64,000 bases of DNA from P36-A1 sp049478495 (GCF_049478495.1 NZ_CP168083.1:682001-746000); one strand, 5' to 3'. Shown: positions 44,464-53,553, counted from the stretch's first letter. Translations and numbers: made by a program. Notes: generated by a model from the sequence alone, not told the origin.

Positions 44464-45885
44464 ATGAAAAAAGAAAATTCAAAAAGAAGTAAGAAAATAA
44501 TGGTAGTATTACTTGTTGTTTTTGGAGCTGCACTAATTATTTATGGAGCAGGATATGTATATGCTAGTACAAATACTTTACCAAACACAAAACTTTATGG
44601 ACAAAATTTAGCCTCATATGATGAAAACAGTTTAAATAAAGTTGTAGAAAATGAAAAACTAACTTTAAAATTAAAAGATAAAAGAAAAGAAATCATAATT
44701 CCAGTTAAGGAATTAGATTATAAAATAACTAATTTAGACAGTATTACTAGTGATATTATTTCATCACAAGAGCCACTAAAATGGCCAATATCAATTGTAC
44801 AAGGACAAGATTTTAGTCCTATAAAAATAAAGGTAAATGAAGCTAGTCTAGATAAAGCATTAACAAAGTATAAAGTTGTGAGTAATAATGGTTTAACAAA
44901 ATCAAAAGATGCAACTTTTGCTTTAGATAAAGATAATGGAAAAATAAAAGTTAATGAAGAAGTAGTTGGAGAACAACTTGATTCTAAACTAGTTAAAAAA
45001 ACTATAAATGAAGGCTTAGCAAATGGTGTAATAAACATTGATTTAAATAAAGCAATAGTTATGCCAAATGTATTCAGTTCACAATTAAAAAGTTTAGTTA
45101 ATGAAGTAGAAGAAAAACTAGATAATAATGTTAATTTAAAAGTAGTTAGTAATGATTATATGATTTCACCATCAAAACAAGAAAGATTAAAATGGATTTC
45201 TTTAGATTCTAAAAATAATAAAGTTATTATTGAAAAAAATGCAATAAGAAACTATCTTAAATCTGTCAATAAATCATTTATCAGCAATACAAAAGATACT
45301 GATACAGTGTATAGAGTACTTGGTAATGGTAAAGTTGAAAAAGTTAGTGATGGTAAAGCAGTAGAAGGTGTTGATGAATATGCCTTAACTGCTATGATTT
45401 ATGATTCTTTAACAAATAATTATAACTTAGATGAAAATGTTGAAGCTGTAACAATTTCACAACCTAAGATATCTTATGAAGGTCATGATTCAGTTGATGA
45501 TAATTTAGTAGAAGTAAGTATTTCAAAACAAATGGTATATTTATATAATAAAGGTAAACTAATATTAAGCACTCCAGTTGTTACTGGAATGAACGGTAAG
45601 CATGATACTCCAAAAGGAAAGTTCACTATAATGTACAAAACAACAAACTTTACTTTAAGAGGAGATGCTTATGGATATGATTATGCATTACCTGTAAAAT
45701 ATTGGATGCCATTTGAAGGTGGTAATGGAGTAGGACTACATGATGCACCTTGGCGAAAAGCTGGAACATTTGGCGGAAACTATTATTTGAACGATGGATC
45801 ACATGGTTGTATTAACATGATACATGCAGATGTTGCAACTATTTATAGTTATGTGTCTGCGGGTACTGCAGTGTGGGTACATTAA
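44464..45885 (+). CDS. L,D-transpeptidase (YkuD) with peptidoglycan-binding domain, 473 aa
   Basis: Forms 3->3 peptidoglycan cross-links or attaches proteins outside the membrane. The anchor helix (about 12-33) is followed by a PG-binding-4-like region (about 35-330, repeating KLKDKRKEIIIPVKELDYK-type strands). The YkuD domain (about 350-473) has VSISKQMVYLYNKGKLI, TPKGKFTIM, the GLHDA His and the catalytic SHGCINM. All catalytic residues are present. SD GGAGG. A terminator follows about 65 nt on. Confidence 0.92.
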   Translation: MKKENSKRSKKIMVVLLVVFGAALIIYGAGYVYASTNTLPNTKLYGQNLASYDENSLNKVVENEKLTLKLKDKRKEIIIPVKELDYKITNLDSITSDIISSQEPLKWPISIVQGQDFSPIKIKVNEASLDKALTKYKVVSNNGLTKSKDATFALDKDNGKIKVNEEVVGEQLDSKLVKKTINEGLANGVINIDLNKAIVMPNVFSSQLKSLVNEVEEKLDNNVNLKVVSNDYMISPSKQERLKWISLDSKNNKVIIEKNAIRNYLKSVNKSFISNTKDTDTVYRVLGNGKVEKVSDGKAVEGVDEYALTAMIYDSLTNNYNLDENVEAVTISQPKISYEGHDSVDDNLVEVSISKQMVYLYNKGKLILSTPVVTGMNGKHDTPKGKFTIMYKTTNFTLRGDAYGYDYALPVKYWMPFEGGNGVGLHDAPWRKAGTFGGNYYLNDGSHGCINMIHADVATIYSYVSAGTAVWVH

Positions 45886-45919
45886 TAGTAAATACATAAA
45901 TGAAATTATTATAAAGATA

Positions 45920-46063
45920 TTAGTAATAATAAATACTAATTAAATCATCAGGAGTAACAATTGTTACTCCTTTTTTTGATATCAACAAACCATACTCTCT
46001 ATCAAACACAGTGTCTACATCAATATCTAATACATTAAAAAGAGTATAAGCAGATACAACTAA
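45920..46063 (-). pseudogene. Possible remnant of a coding region (47 codons, no start)
   Basis: On the minus strand 47 codons read like real protein (LVVSAYTLFNVLDIDVDTVF, then DREYGLLISKKGVTIVTPDD) and stop at 45920, but there is no in-frame start before an upstream TAA. The L,D-transpeptidase terminator lies within it. It may be the end of a lost gene or a chance frame; no family is recognised. Confidence 0.25.
45950..45977 (+). terminator. Terminator of the L,D-transpeptidase gene
   Basis: AGGAGTAACAA pairs perfectly with TTGTTACTCCT followed by U6-7. Confidence 0.85.
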
Positions 46064-46170
46064 TCTTTAGCATTTTAAGTTTTAGTAGTGAGTATTTTAG
46101 TTTGTTTCCATACTAATCACTCTTTCATAAAAAATAGAAAGCAAAATCTATTAATAATATTGTATACCTG

Positions 46171-46260
46171 TGTAAGACTAACTTCTACTGATATCTTAAT
46201 GATAATCGATGTAAGACTTAATTCTACGAATTAAGTGAAAGTGTAGAAGTTAACTTTACA
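46171..46260. repeat. Three related 18-nt boxes, two direct and one inverted
   Basis: TGTAAGACTAACTTCTAC (46171-46188) recurs with two changes at 46210-46227 and inverted with three changes at 46243-46260. The outer two can pair as a long stem; CTTAATTC/GAATTAAG makes a small hairpin in the middle. They lie about 70-160 nt before the thyA promoter. The rest of the gap (45978-46326) holds nothing else I can name. Confidence 0.6.
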
Positions 46261-46326
46261 CTTTACAACACAATTATATAGCGTAAAAAATAAAAATACT
46301 TTAAAGAATTAATAATCCAAGTATGG

Positions 46327-46332
46327 TATAAT
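46327..46332 (+). promoter_or_regulatory. Extended -10 promoter of thyA
   Basis: TGGTATAAT, 29 nt before the thyA ATG; -35 not recognisable. Confidence 0.5.
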
Positions 46333-46361
46333 AAAAGCTAAAAACAAAGTTGGAGGTTATT

Positions 46362-47231
46362 ATGAAACAATATCAAGATTTAATTTCTTATGTTCTGGAA
46401 AATGGACAATATAAAGATGATAGAACTAATACAGGAACATACTCAGTTTTTGGATATCAAATGCGTTTTGATCTTTCAAAGGGATTTCCTTTAGTAACTA
46501 CAAAGAAAACACACCTTAAATCAATAATTCATGAGTTGTTATGGTTTATAAAAGGTGATACTAATATAAAATATTTAGTTGAAAATGATGTTAGAATTTG
46601 GAATGATTGGCCTTATGATATATTTGTGAAAAGCGCTGATTATAAAAATGAAACAATGAATGAATTTATTGATAAAATAAAAACTGATGAAGATTTTGCA
46701 GCTAAATATGGTGAGCTAGGACCAGTATATGGTGAACAATGGCGAAATTTTGGTGGGGTAGATCAATTAACTGAGTTAATAGATACTATTAAAAACAATC
46801 CTAATTCAAGAAGAATGATAATATCAGCTTGGAATCCACCACTAATCAAAAGTATGGCCTTACCACCTTGTCATGCATTAATGCAGTTTTATGTTAGTCC
46901 TGATAACAAATTATCTTGTCAACTCTATCAAAGAAGTGCAGATATATTTTTAGGAGTCCCTTTTAATATTGCATCATATGCGATATTAACAATGATGGTT
47001 GCACAAGTTTGTGGATTAGAAGTTGGTGATTTTGTTCATACATTAGGGGATGCTCATATTTATTCTAACCATATTGAACAAGTAATGGAGCAGCTAAAAA
47101 GAGTACCATACCCTCTACCTAAATTAGAAATTAATCCTGAAATTACCGATATATATGATTTTACATATGATGATTTTAAGCTAATAGGCTACCAAGCACA
47201 CCCACATATTAAAGGTAAAGTAGCCGTATAG
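46362..47231 (+). CDS. thyA: Thymidylate synthase, 289 aa
   Basis: Methylates dUMP to dTMP using methylenetetrahydrofolate. ThyA hallmarks: TKKTHLKSIIHELLWFIKGDTN, NSRRMIISAWNPP, catalytic Cys in LPPCHALMQFYV, CQLYQRSADIFLGVPFNIASYA and HTLGDAHIYSNH. The start at 46362 follows TGGAGG; an in-frame codon 12 nt earlier overlaps the SD. No dihydrofolate reductase gene follows, unlike many Bacilli. Confidence 0.96.
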   Translation: MKQYQDLISYVLENGQYKDDRTNTGTYSVFGYQMRFDLSKGFPLVTTKKTHLKSIIHELLWFIKGDTNIKYLVENDVRIWNDWPYDIFVKSADYKNETMNEFIDKIKTDEDFAAKYGELGPVYGEQWRNFGGVDQLTELIDTIKNNPNSRRMIISAWNPPLIKSMALPPCHALMQFYVSPDNKLSCQLYQRSADIFLGVPFNIASYAILTMMVAQVCGLEVGDFVHTLGDAHIYSNHIEQVMEQLKRVPYPLPKLEINPEITDIYDFTYDDFKLIGYQAHPHIKGKVAV

Positions 47232-47345
47232 TGTACAAATATCTAAAATAAGGCATTTTATTGAGAAACAATACTAATAATATAGGCAATCCTTTAATGT
47301 TATGTTATAATTATTAAACAAATAGACAGCAAGGAGGAATGTAAC

Positions 47346-47618
47346 ATGAATAAAGCTGAATTAATTGCATACATCGCAGAAAAAACAGACTTTTCTAAGA
47401 AAGACGCGCAAGCTATGCTAGAAGCAACAATTGAGGGAATCAGTGAAACTTTACAAGAAGATGGTAAAGTAAATATTCCTGGATTTGGTTCTTTTGAAGT
47501 AAGAGAAAGACAAGCTCGTAAAGGTATTAATCCATCAACTGGTGAACAAATGGATATCGCGGCTAGTAAATCGGTAAGATTTAAAACTGGAAAAACTTTA
47601 AAAGACAGTCTAAAATAA
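47346..47618 (+). CDS. hup: HU-type nucleoid protein, 90 aa
   Basis: A small DNA-bending dimer. The full HU pattern is present: MNKAELIAYIAEKTDFSKKDAQ, a VNIPGFGSFEVRERQARKGINPSTG DNA-binding arm, and AASKSVRFKTGKTLKDSL at the end. Length 90 is standard. SD AGGAGG; monocistronic with a terminator. Confidence 0.96.
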   Translation: MNKAELIAYIAEKTDFSKKDAQAMLEATIEGISETLQEDGKVNIPGFGSFEVRERQARKGINPSTGEQMDIAASKSVRFKTGKTLKDSLK

Positions 47619-47636
47619 GAATGTCTAATATTAGTA

Positions 47637-47684
47637 AAAAATTGATTGATTTTAATTCTTTGAATTGAAATCAGTCTTTTTTTT
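47637..47684 (+). terminator. Terminator of hup
   Basis: ATTGATT...GATTTTAATTC pairs with GAATTGAAATCAGT, followed by U8. Confidence 0.7.
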
Positions 47685-47723
47685 GAGCACACTATACAAG
47701 TATAAATTAATTGTAAAATGTGA

Positions 47724-47729
47724 TATAAT
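47724..47729 (+). promoter_or_regulatory. Extended -10 promoter of pnp
   Basis: TGATATAAT lies 48 nt before the pnp ATG; -35 is weak. The typical rpsO neighbour is absent here. Confidence 0.4.
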
Positions 47730-47776
47730 AACTAAGATAAAGACAAAAATAACTTAAAGCGTGAAAGGAAATAACT

Positions 47777-49921
47777 ATGAAAAAAGTATTCAAATTAGAA
47801 TTTTGTGGAAAAGAACTTACGATAGAGACTGGTGAAATAGCTAAACAAGCAAGTGGAGCAGTTTTAGTCCGCTACAATGATACTGTTGTTCTATCAACAG
47901 CAGTTGCTTCAAAAAAACCAAAAGATCTAGACTTCTTCCCATTAACTGTAACATATGAAGAAAAACTATACTCTGTTGGTAAAATACCTGGAGGATTCTT
48001 AAAAAGAGAAGGACGTCCAAGTGAAAATGCAACATTAACATCTAGATTAATTGATAGACCACTTCGTCCATTATTTGCAGAAGGGTTTAGAAATGATGTT
48101 CAAGTAGTAAATACTGTATTAAGTGTTGATCAAGAAGCATCTCCAGAAATGGCAGCAATGTTTGGATCATCACTTGCATTATGCATATCTAATGTTCCAT
48201 TCAACGGCCCAATTGCCGGTGTAGTAGTAGGTCGTGTAAATAATGAATTTATAATTAACCCAACGCCTGAACAACTTGAAGTAAGTGATATTGATTTAAC
48301 TGTTGCTGGTACATATGATGCAATAAACATGGTAGAAGCAGGAGCAAAACAAGTAAGCGAAGAAGTTATGCTAGAAGCATTAATGTTTGGTCATGAGAAC
48401 ATTAAAACTTTAGTAGAATTTCAAAAAAGTATTCAAGCAGAAATTGGTAAAGAAAAAATGGAAATTGAACTATATGAAATTCCAACAGATATAATTGAAT
48501 TTGTAGCTCAATATGCAACCTCAGCTGTAGCTAAAGCAAATGAAATATTTGAAAAGCAACCTAAAAATGAAGCTAATAAAGTTATTGAAGATGAATTAGT
48601 TGCCATTTATGAGGAAAAAGAATATGAGACAGAAAAAATCAAAGAAAAAACTATCAAACAAGTAAAAGAAGCTTTACATGATTTGATAAAAGACTATGTA
48701 AGAAACCAAATTACATTAGAAAAAATCAGACCAGATGGTAGATCATTAAAACAAATTAGACCACTGAACTCACAAGTAGATTTATTACCTAGAGTACATG
48801 GTAGTGCTATGTTTACAAGAGGAGAAACACAATGTATCTCTTCAACTACATTAGGAGCTTTAAATGAGTATCAAATATTAGATGGTATATCTCCAGTTCA
48901 AGAAAAAAGATTTATGCTTCAGTATAACTTCCCTCCATATTCAGTAGGAGAAACAGGAAGAATGGGTTCTCCAGGTAGACGAGAAATTGGTCATGGAGCA
49001 CTTGGAGAAAGAGCCATAGCTCAAGTTATGCCTGATGAAAAAGAATTTCCATATACTGTAAGAGTAGTAAGTGAAATAGTTGAATCTAATGGTTCATCAT
49101 CTCAAGCAAGTATTTGTGCAGGGGTAATGTCATTAATGGCAGCAGGTGTACCTCTAAAAGCACCAGTTGCTGGTATTGCAATGGGACTAGTAATGAAAGA
49201 TTCAGATTATACTGTTTTAACTGATATTCAAGGTTTAGAAGATCATATTGGTGACATGGACTTTAAAGTTGCAGGAACAAAAGATGGAATAACTGCTTTA
49301 CAAATGGATATTAAAATAGATGGAATAAATCGTTCAATATTAGAAGAAGCATTAGCACAAGCTAAAATTGGTAGAACGCAAATATTAGAAAATATGTTAG
49401 AAACAATTTCTGGACCAAGAGAAGATGTAAGCAAATACGCTCCAAAAATGGATACATTTAGTATAGATCCTAAAAAAATCAAAGATGTTATTGGTCGTGG
49501 TGGAGAAATGATTAATAAAATTATAGAAGAATCAAATGATGTTAAAATAGATATAGAAGATGATGGACAAGTTATAATTTATCATACAGATAGAGCATCT
49601 ATAAACAAAGCTAAAGAATGGATTTTAACAATTGTTAAAGAACCTGAAGTTGGAGAAATCTATGATGCAAAAGTTGTAAGAATAGAAAAATTTGGTGCTT
49701 TCGTAGAATTATATAAAGGTCAAGATGCATTACTTCATGTTTCTAAAATAGCACATGAAAGAGTGGAAAAAGTTGAAGACAAACTTAAAATCGGTGATAT
49801 CATTAAAGTTAAAATAGTTGAAATTGATGATAAAGGTCGAGTTAATGTTTCAGCAAAAGCGCTAATAAAAAATGAAAAAGTAGAAGATAAAAAAATTGCA
49901 GAAACTACAACAAATAAATAG
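47777..49921 (+). CDS. pnp: Polynucleotide phosphorylase, 714 aa
   Basis: 3'->5' phosphorolytic exoribonuclease of RNA decay. Domain order: two RNase PH domains (first about 1-215, second about 310-540 with PDGRSLKQIRPL, TRGETQCISSTTLG and SPGRREIGHGALGERA), a KH domain (KKIKDVIGRGGEMINKIIEE) and an S1 domain (GEIYDAKVVRIEKFGAFVEL). Length is normal. SD AAAGGAAA. It shares a close spacing (16 nt) with the histidine phosphatase that follows. Confidence 0.96.
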   Translation: MKKVFKLEFCGKELTIETGEIAKQASGAVLVRYNDTVVLSTAVASKKPKDLDFFPLTVTYEEKLYSVGKIPGGFLKREGRPSENATLTSRLIDRPLRPLFAEGFRNDVQVVNTVLSVDQEASPEMAAMFGSSLALCISNVPFNGPIAGVVVGRVNNEFIINPTPEQLEVSDIDLTVAGTYDAINMVEAGAKQVSEEVMLEALMFGHENIKTLVEFQKSIQAEIGKEKMEIELYEIPTDIIEFVAQYATSAVAKANEIFEKQPKNEANKVIEDELVAIYEEKEYETEKIKEKTIKQVKEALHDLIKDYVRNQITLEKIRPDGRSLKQIRPLNSQVDLLPRVHGSAMFTRGETQCISSTTLGALNEYQILDGISPVQEKRFMLQYNFPPYSVGETGRMGSPGRREIGHGALGERAIAQVMPDEKEFPYTVRVVSEIVESNGSSSQASICAGVMSLMAAGVPLKAPVAGIAMGLVMKDSDYTVLTDIQGLEDHIGDMDFKVAGTKDGITALQMDIKIDGINRSILEEALAQAKIGRTQILENMLETISGPREDVSKYAPKMDTFSIDPKKIKDVIGRGGEMINKIIEESNDVKIDIEDDGQVIIYHTDRASINKAKEWILTIVKEPEVGEIYDAKVVRIEKFGAFVELYKGQDALLHVSKIAHERVEKVEDKLKIGDIIKVKIVEIDDKGRVNVSAKALIKNEKVEDKKIAETTTNK

Positions 49922-49937
49922 TAAAGAAGATTAAATT

Positions 49938-50507
49938 ATGAAAATATATTTTATACGACATGGAAAAACAGCTTCAAACTTATTACAAGTTTATAATGGA
50001 AGAAATGATGAACCATTATCTGAAGATGGAAGAAATGATTTAGAATCAAAAAAAGGTTTATATAAAGATGTAAAGTTTGACTATGTATATGCATCTCCAA
50101 TGACAAGAGTAAGACAAAGTATTGATATTTTATTTGGCGATATCAATGTAAATGAGCTTAGAGAAGATTTAATGGAGATGGATTTTGGTAGCTGGGTTGG
50201 AGTTAAATATACAGATAAGATGAAAGAGCTTGAAGCATTAGGATATACAATGAATGATATTGTAGATCCTAAAGGTGGAGAAACATTTGATAATCTATTT
50301 AATAGAACAACTGAGTTTTTAAAAGAAATACTAGAAAAACATAATGAAGATGATACAATATTAGTAGGTGCTCATGGTATGGTTATTGCAGCAATAATGC
50401 ATAAAAACTATTTTCCAGAGGAAATATTTTATTACTTAACACCAGATAATGGTTTAGGATATATTATTGATACCAAAACAAAAGAAATAAAAAAAATAAA
50501 ACAATAA
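49938..50507 (+). CDS. Histidine phosphatase (phosphoglycerate mutase-like) family protein, 189 aa
   Basis: A phosphohistidine-type phosphatase: RHGKTASN at the start gives the nucleophile His (H8), ASPMTRVRQS the second Arg, LMEMDFGSWVG the acid, and VGAHGMVIAA the second His. The substrate is unknown (sugar phosphates, nucleotides or alpha-ribazole phosphate in relatives). No strong SD lies in the 16-nt gap after pnp; coupling is possible. A terminator follows. Confidence 0.88.
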   Translation: MKIYFIRHGKTASNLLQVYNGRNDEPLSEDGRNDLESKKGLYKDVKFDYVYASPMTRVRQSIDILFGDINVNELREDLMEMDFGSWVGVKYTDKMKELEALGYTMNDIVDPKGGETFDNLFNRTTEFLKEILEKHNEDDTILVGAHGMVIAAIMHKNYFPEEIFYYLTPDNGLGYIIDTKTKEIKKIKQ

Positions 50508-50510
50508 AAT

Positions 50511-50535
50511 AATAGGCACTTAGGTGCCTATTTGT
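50511..50535 (+). terminator. Terminator between the two phosphatase genes
   Basis: AATAGGCAC pairs with GTGCCTATT around TTAG, then U-rich. Confidence 0.8.
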
Positions 50536-50563
50536 TATATAATATGCTTAAGGAGGGGTTTTA

Positions 50564-51232
50564 ATGAAATTATATTTAGTTAGACATGGATTAACAGATA
50601 GTAATGTTAATGGAAAAATGTATTATGGAGATGAAGCACTCACTCAAGAAGGAATTGATGATTTACTAGATAAGAAAAATGTCTATAAAAATCTGACATT
50701 TGATTATGCATATTGTTCACCATTATTAAGAACTAAAATGACATTTGAATTACTATTTCCAAATAAAATGGTAGATGAATATAGAGAAGATATAATCGAG
50801 TTTGACTTAGGAGATGCTTCAGATTTTAATGGTAGCAAAAAAGAATTAAAAAAATATATAACAGAACAATTAATGACTACAAATGATATACCAGAACTTG
50901 CAAATGGAGAATTGTTTTGTGATTTTGAAAAGAGAATAAATAACTTTATGAATGAGCTTATAAAAAATAATATTCATAAAGATAATATACTAGTAGTTTC
51001 ACATGGTTTAGCAATTTCGGCAATGGTAAAACATGTATTAGAGACAAATGATATAATTTTTTCTTTAGTACCACCTAATGGTTTAGGATATATCATTGAC
51101 TTTGATGAAAAGGTATGTAAAAAGATAATCCATAATAATAAAATAGAAAATGTTGTATTTGGCGATGGTATGACTATAGGAAAAGTTGATGATCATTCAA
51201 AATTTATTGATGGGAAATTTAAAAAAATATAA
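50564..51232 (+). CDS. Histidine phosphatase family protein, second copy, 222 aa
   Basis: Paralogue of the preceding phosphatase by fold: VRHGLTDSN (H9), CSPLLRTKMT, IIEFDLGDASDF and VVSHGLAISAM. It has an extra C-terminal tail of about 30 residues (IENVVFGDGMTIGKVDDHSK). The two share PxNGLGYIID near the end (PDNGLGYIID and PPNGLGYIID), suggesting an old tandem duplication. SD AAGGAGGG; separate transcript. Confidence 0.85.
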   Translation: MKLYLVRHGLTDSNVNGKMYYGDEALTQEGIDDLLDKKNVYKNLTFDYAYCSPLLRTKMTFELLFPNKMVDEYREDIIEFDLGDASDFNGSKKELKKYITEQLMTTNDIPELANGELFCDFEKRINNFMNELIKNNIHKDNILVVSHGLAISAMVKHVLETNDIIFSLVPPNGLGYIIDFDEKVCKKIIHNNKIENVVFGDGMTIGKVDDHSKFIDGKFKKI

Positions 51233-51272
51233 ACAATAAACATGATTACTTTAAACAATAACGTAATTTTGG

Positions 51273-51278
51273 TATAAT
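51273..51278 (+). promoter_or_regulatory. Extended -10 promoter of smpB/ssrA
   Basis: TTTTGGTATAAT lies 20 nt before the smpB start; -35 region AT-rich (TTTAAA-like). Confidence 0.5.
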
Positions 51279-51295
51279 ATATAAGAGGTGAGAAC

Positions 51296-51742
51296 ATGAA
51301 AGTTATAAATACCAACAGAAAAGCAAGTCACGACTATTTTTTGTTAGATAAATATGAAGCAGGTATTGTGCTAACTGGTACTGAAATAAAATCTATTAGA
51401 CATAATGGATTAAACCTAAAAGACTCTTATGTTCGAATTTCTAATGATATGCAAGCTTATATAGTAAACTTACATATTGCACATTATAGTATGGGTAACC
51501 AGTTCAATCATGATGAAACAAGACAAAGAAAACTATTGCTTCATAAAAAAGAAATAAACAAACTGTATCAAGAAATGAAAGAACAACAACTAACAATAGT
51601 GCCAACAAAAGTATACTTTACAAATGGAATGGTTAAACTTGAAATTGCATTAGCAAAAGGTAAGAAAAACTATGACAAAAGAGAAAGTGAAAAAGTAAAA
51701 GATGCAAATAGACAAATTGCAAAAGCATTAAAGAATTATTAA
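51296..51742 (+). CDS. smpB: SsrA-binding protein SmpB, 148 aa
   Basis: Binds tmRNA and takes it to stalled ribosomes. Signatures: NRKASHDYFLLDKYEAGIVLTGTEIKS at the start, HDETRQRKLLLHKKEI in the centre, YFTNGMVKLEIALAKGKKNYDKRE and a basic helical tail. SD GAGGTGAG. The tmRNA gene begins 1 nt after the stop, so one transcript probably carries both. Confidence 0.96.
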   Translation: MKVINTNRKASHDYFLLDKYEAGIVLTGTEIKSIRHNGLNLKDSYVRISNDMQAYIVNLHIAHYSMGNQFNHDETRQRKLLLHKKEINKLYQEMKEQQLTIVPTKVYFTNGMVKLEIALAKGKKNYDKRESEKVKDANRQIAKALKNY

Positions 51743-51743
51743 T

Positions 51744-52096
51744 GGGGCTGCATTGGTATCGACAGGATATGGTTTAGTCTTAGGTTCAGTCCAGTGGTGA
51801 GGTAATCACTATCGATAATAATCGGAAAAACAAATTATTCTTACGCTGCATAATTAGTCAACATAGACTCGCAGCCAATCTAAATACGACTTACATGAGG
51901 TTGTTATAGATTGCAAACCTTTATCATGTGCGCTATATTATTGATCGATTAATATAGTTTAACTAAGATCTATATCTAATAAGACTTTTGTATAATTTTG
52001 GCAATTTAGATGAATCATTCAAAATTATAATAAACTGTAAACCCTTTGACATGGAATCTATTTTGGACGGGAGTTCGAACCTCCCCAGCTCCACCA
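51744..52096 (+). ncRNA. ssrA: Transfer-messenger RNA
   Basis: The 5' end GGGGCTGCATTGGTATCGACAGG pairs with the 3' end ...CCAGCTCCACCA; the T arm TTCGAAC and encoded CCA are present. The tag frame runs from GGA at 51824 to a TAA at 51851-51853 and encodes GKTNYSYAA, so the appended tag is (A)GKTNYSYAA. This is shorter than B. subtilis's but keeps the AGKTN start and a protease-recognised AA end. Pseudoknot-like segments follow the frame. Confidence 0.95.
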
Positions 52097-52105
52097 ATAG
52101 ACAAC

Positions 52106-52132
52106 AAAAGCCCTATAACAGGGCTTTTTTTA
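52106..52132 (+). terminator. Terminator of ssrA
   Basis: AAAAGCCCT pairs with AGGGCTTTT, U8 tail, 10 nt after the CCA end. Confidence 0.85.
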
Positions 52133-52281
52133 ATACCTAAAAATAATATGACAACAATATGATTGATTATATATAGTAAGTAAAAAAATACCGCTAGATC
52201 AGTTTTTTTAATAGACTATTTACCATTTCTAGAATTACATTCTATTCATCATGAAAAATTATCAATTATATACTTTTGCCT

Positions 52282-52312
52282 ATAGACAACAAAAGCCCTA
52301 AATTAGGACTTT
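52282..52312 (+). repeat. Degenerate copy of the ssrA downstream/terminator sequence
   Basis: ATAGACAACAAAAGCCCTA (52282-52300) repeats exactly the 19 nt at 52097-52115 that follow the tmRNA CCA. The second hairpin (AAAAGCCCT...AGGACTTTT) is imperfect. The 165 nt between the copies have no gene. Confidence 0.65.
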
Positions 52313-52337
52313 TAAATACTATATAATACTAAGGTTA

Positions 52338-52856
52338 TTAATATGATAATTTAATTAGCTCATCATAAATCTTTTTAGTAGCAATACAATCTTCTAATGC
52401 TCTATGAGCTTCATTTTCAATTTTAAAATATGATCTCAAGGTTGTTAACTTATAATTTTCAATATTACTGATAATCTTACGTGATATGTTTAAAGTATCA
52501 ACAGAATCATTATTTAAAGAAAGATCTAATTCTTTTAGAGTAGTACATATAAATCCTAAATCAAATGAAATGTTATGTCCTAAAATAATATCATCTTCAA
52601 TAAAATCTTTTAATTTCATAACAGTTACATATTTATCTGGCATATCTTTCACCATTTCATTGTTAATTCCAGTTAAGTCAGTAATATTTTTTTTAATTAA
52701 AACTTGAGGATTAATTAATTGTTGAAATTGTTCAGTAATTACATTGTTTCTAACCTTTAAAGCAGCAATTTCAATTATCTCATCCGAGTTTTTATTAAAT
52801 CCAGTAGTTTCAATATCAACAACAGTATAATTGCTAATGTTAATAATATTTTTCAT
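52338..52856 (-). CDS. DnaQ-like 3'-5' exonuclease (DEDDh), 172 aa
   Basis: Stand-alone exonuclease domain related to DNA polymerase III epsilon/PolC. Exo I is VVDIETTGF (D/E at about 14/16), exo II is GHNISFDLGF and exo III is HRALEDCIATK. Length fits one domain only. It could act in DNA repair, proofreading or oligoribonucleotide turnover. SD GAGGTG; monocistronic and convergent to ssrA. Confidence 0.88.
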   Translation of the reverse strand: MKNIINISNYTVVDIETTGFNKNSDEIIEIAALKVRNNVITEQFQQLINPQVLIKKNITDLTGINNEMVKDMPDKYVTVMKLKDFIEDDIILGHNISFDLGFICTTLKELDLSLNNDSVDTLNISRKIISNIENYKLTTLRSYFKIENEAHRALEDCIATKKIYDELIKLSY

Positions 52857-52940
52857 AAATGCACCTCATTTCTTTATTAATAATAACATATATGTAATAT
52901 AGTTGTATATTGCTAAATTAACTGGCTATACTAAATAAAG

Positions 52941-53168
52941 TTAATCATTATTTTTATCTACATTGAACTCCTTTGTTTTTTCATGCTCTAAACTTACATT
53001 ATCTTCTACATCTTCTTTTGGATAAATTTTTAAACCTAAATCATTAGTTTCAAAAATGCTATTTGCTTTATCTAAGTTAGTCTTATCACCTTTTTTTGAT
53101 GTCTTTGTTAGATAATAAACAATACCTGCTAATACACAAACAAAAACAATAGTATATAATACAATCAT
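52941..53168 (-). CDS. Small single-span membrane protein with acidic tail, 75 aa
   Basis: MIVLYTIVFVCVLAGIVYYL forms the only membrane span, followed by a Lys-rich patch and an acidic, charged tail (EDVEDNVSLEHEKTKEF). The ATG at 53168 with GGTGTGAG upstream is preferred; 14 more codons are open upstream without an SD. It resembles many small Firmicute FtsL/YtzC-size membrane proteins but matches none I can name. Confidence 0.55.
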   Translation of the reverse strand: MIVLYTIVFVCVLAGIVYYLTKTSKKGDKTNLDKANSIFETNDLGLKIYPKEDVEDNVSLEHEKTKEFNVDKNND

Positions 53169-53210
53169 GTCACTCACACCTTTCAAACTAATATTATATT
53201 TAATAAGCAC

Positions 53211-53470
53211 AATTATAAAATATAATGCAATAATAAATTATATTTCTAATTAATTGTATACTGAAAAATATTATGTTAGACTATCAATAAGAAAACAGAT
53301 GTTTTCAACTAATCAAATAAGTAACAATTTAAAATGTAATGATATGTTGAATAATACATTGTTAATTATGTTGAAAACAACATAATATTACACATATACT
53401 TTTTTATACAAACATTAGAGTATTTGGAATTGTTACTTTTAAGTAAACAATTAAGGTTGTTTTGATTAGT
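53211..53470. other. Gene-free AT-rich region
   Basis: Contains a distant inverted pair (TGTTTTCAAC near 53302 and GTTGAAAACA near 53371); otherwise nothing I can support. Confidence 0.4.
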
Positions 53471-53497
53471 AAAAAAGGAACCAATTGGTTCCTTTTT
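53471..53497. terminator. Palindromic bidirectional terminator
   Basis: AAAAAGGAACC-AATT-GGTTCCTTTTT is a perfect palindrome with A and U tracts. Confidence 0.8.
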
Positions 53498-53553
53498 AAG
53501 ATAGAATTTAAAGATAGTTATATATAAATAGTGCATTAATAGAGGGTGAGTAA

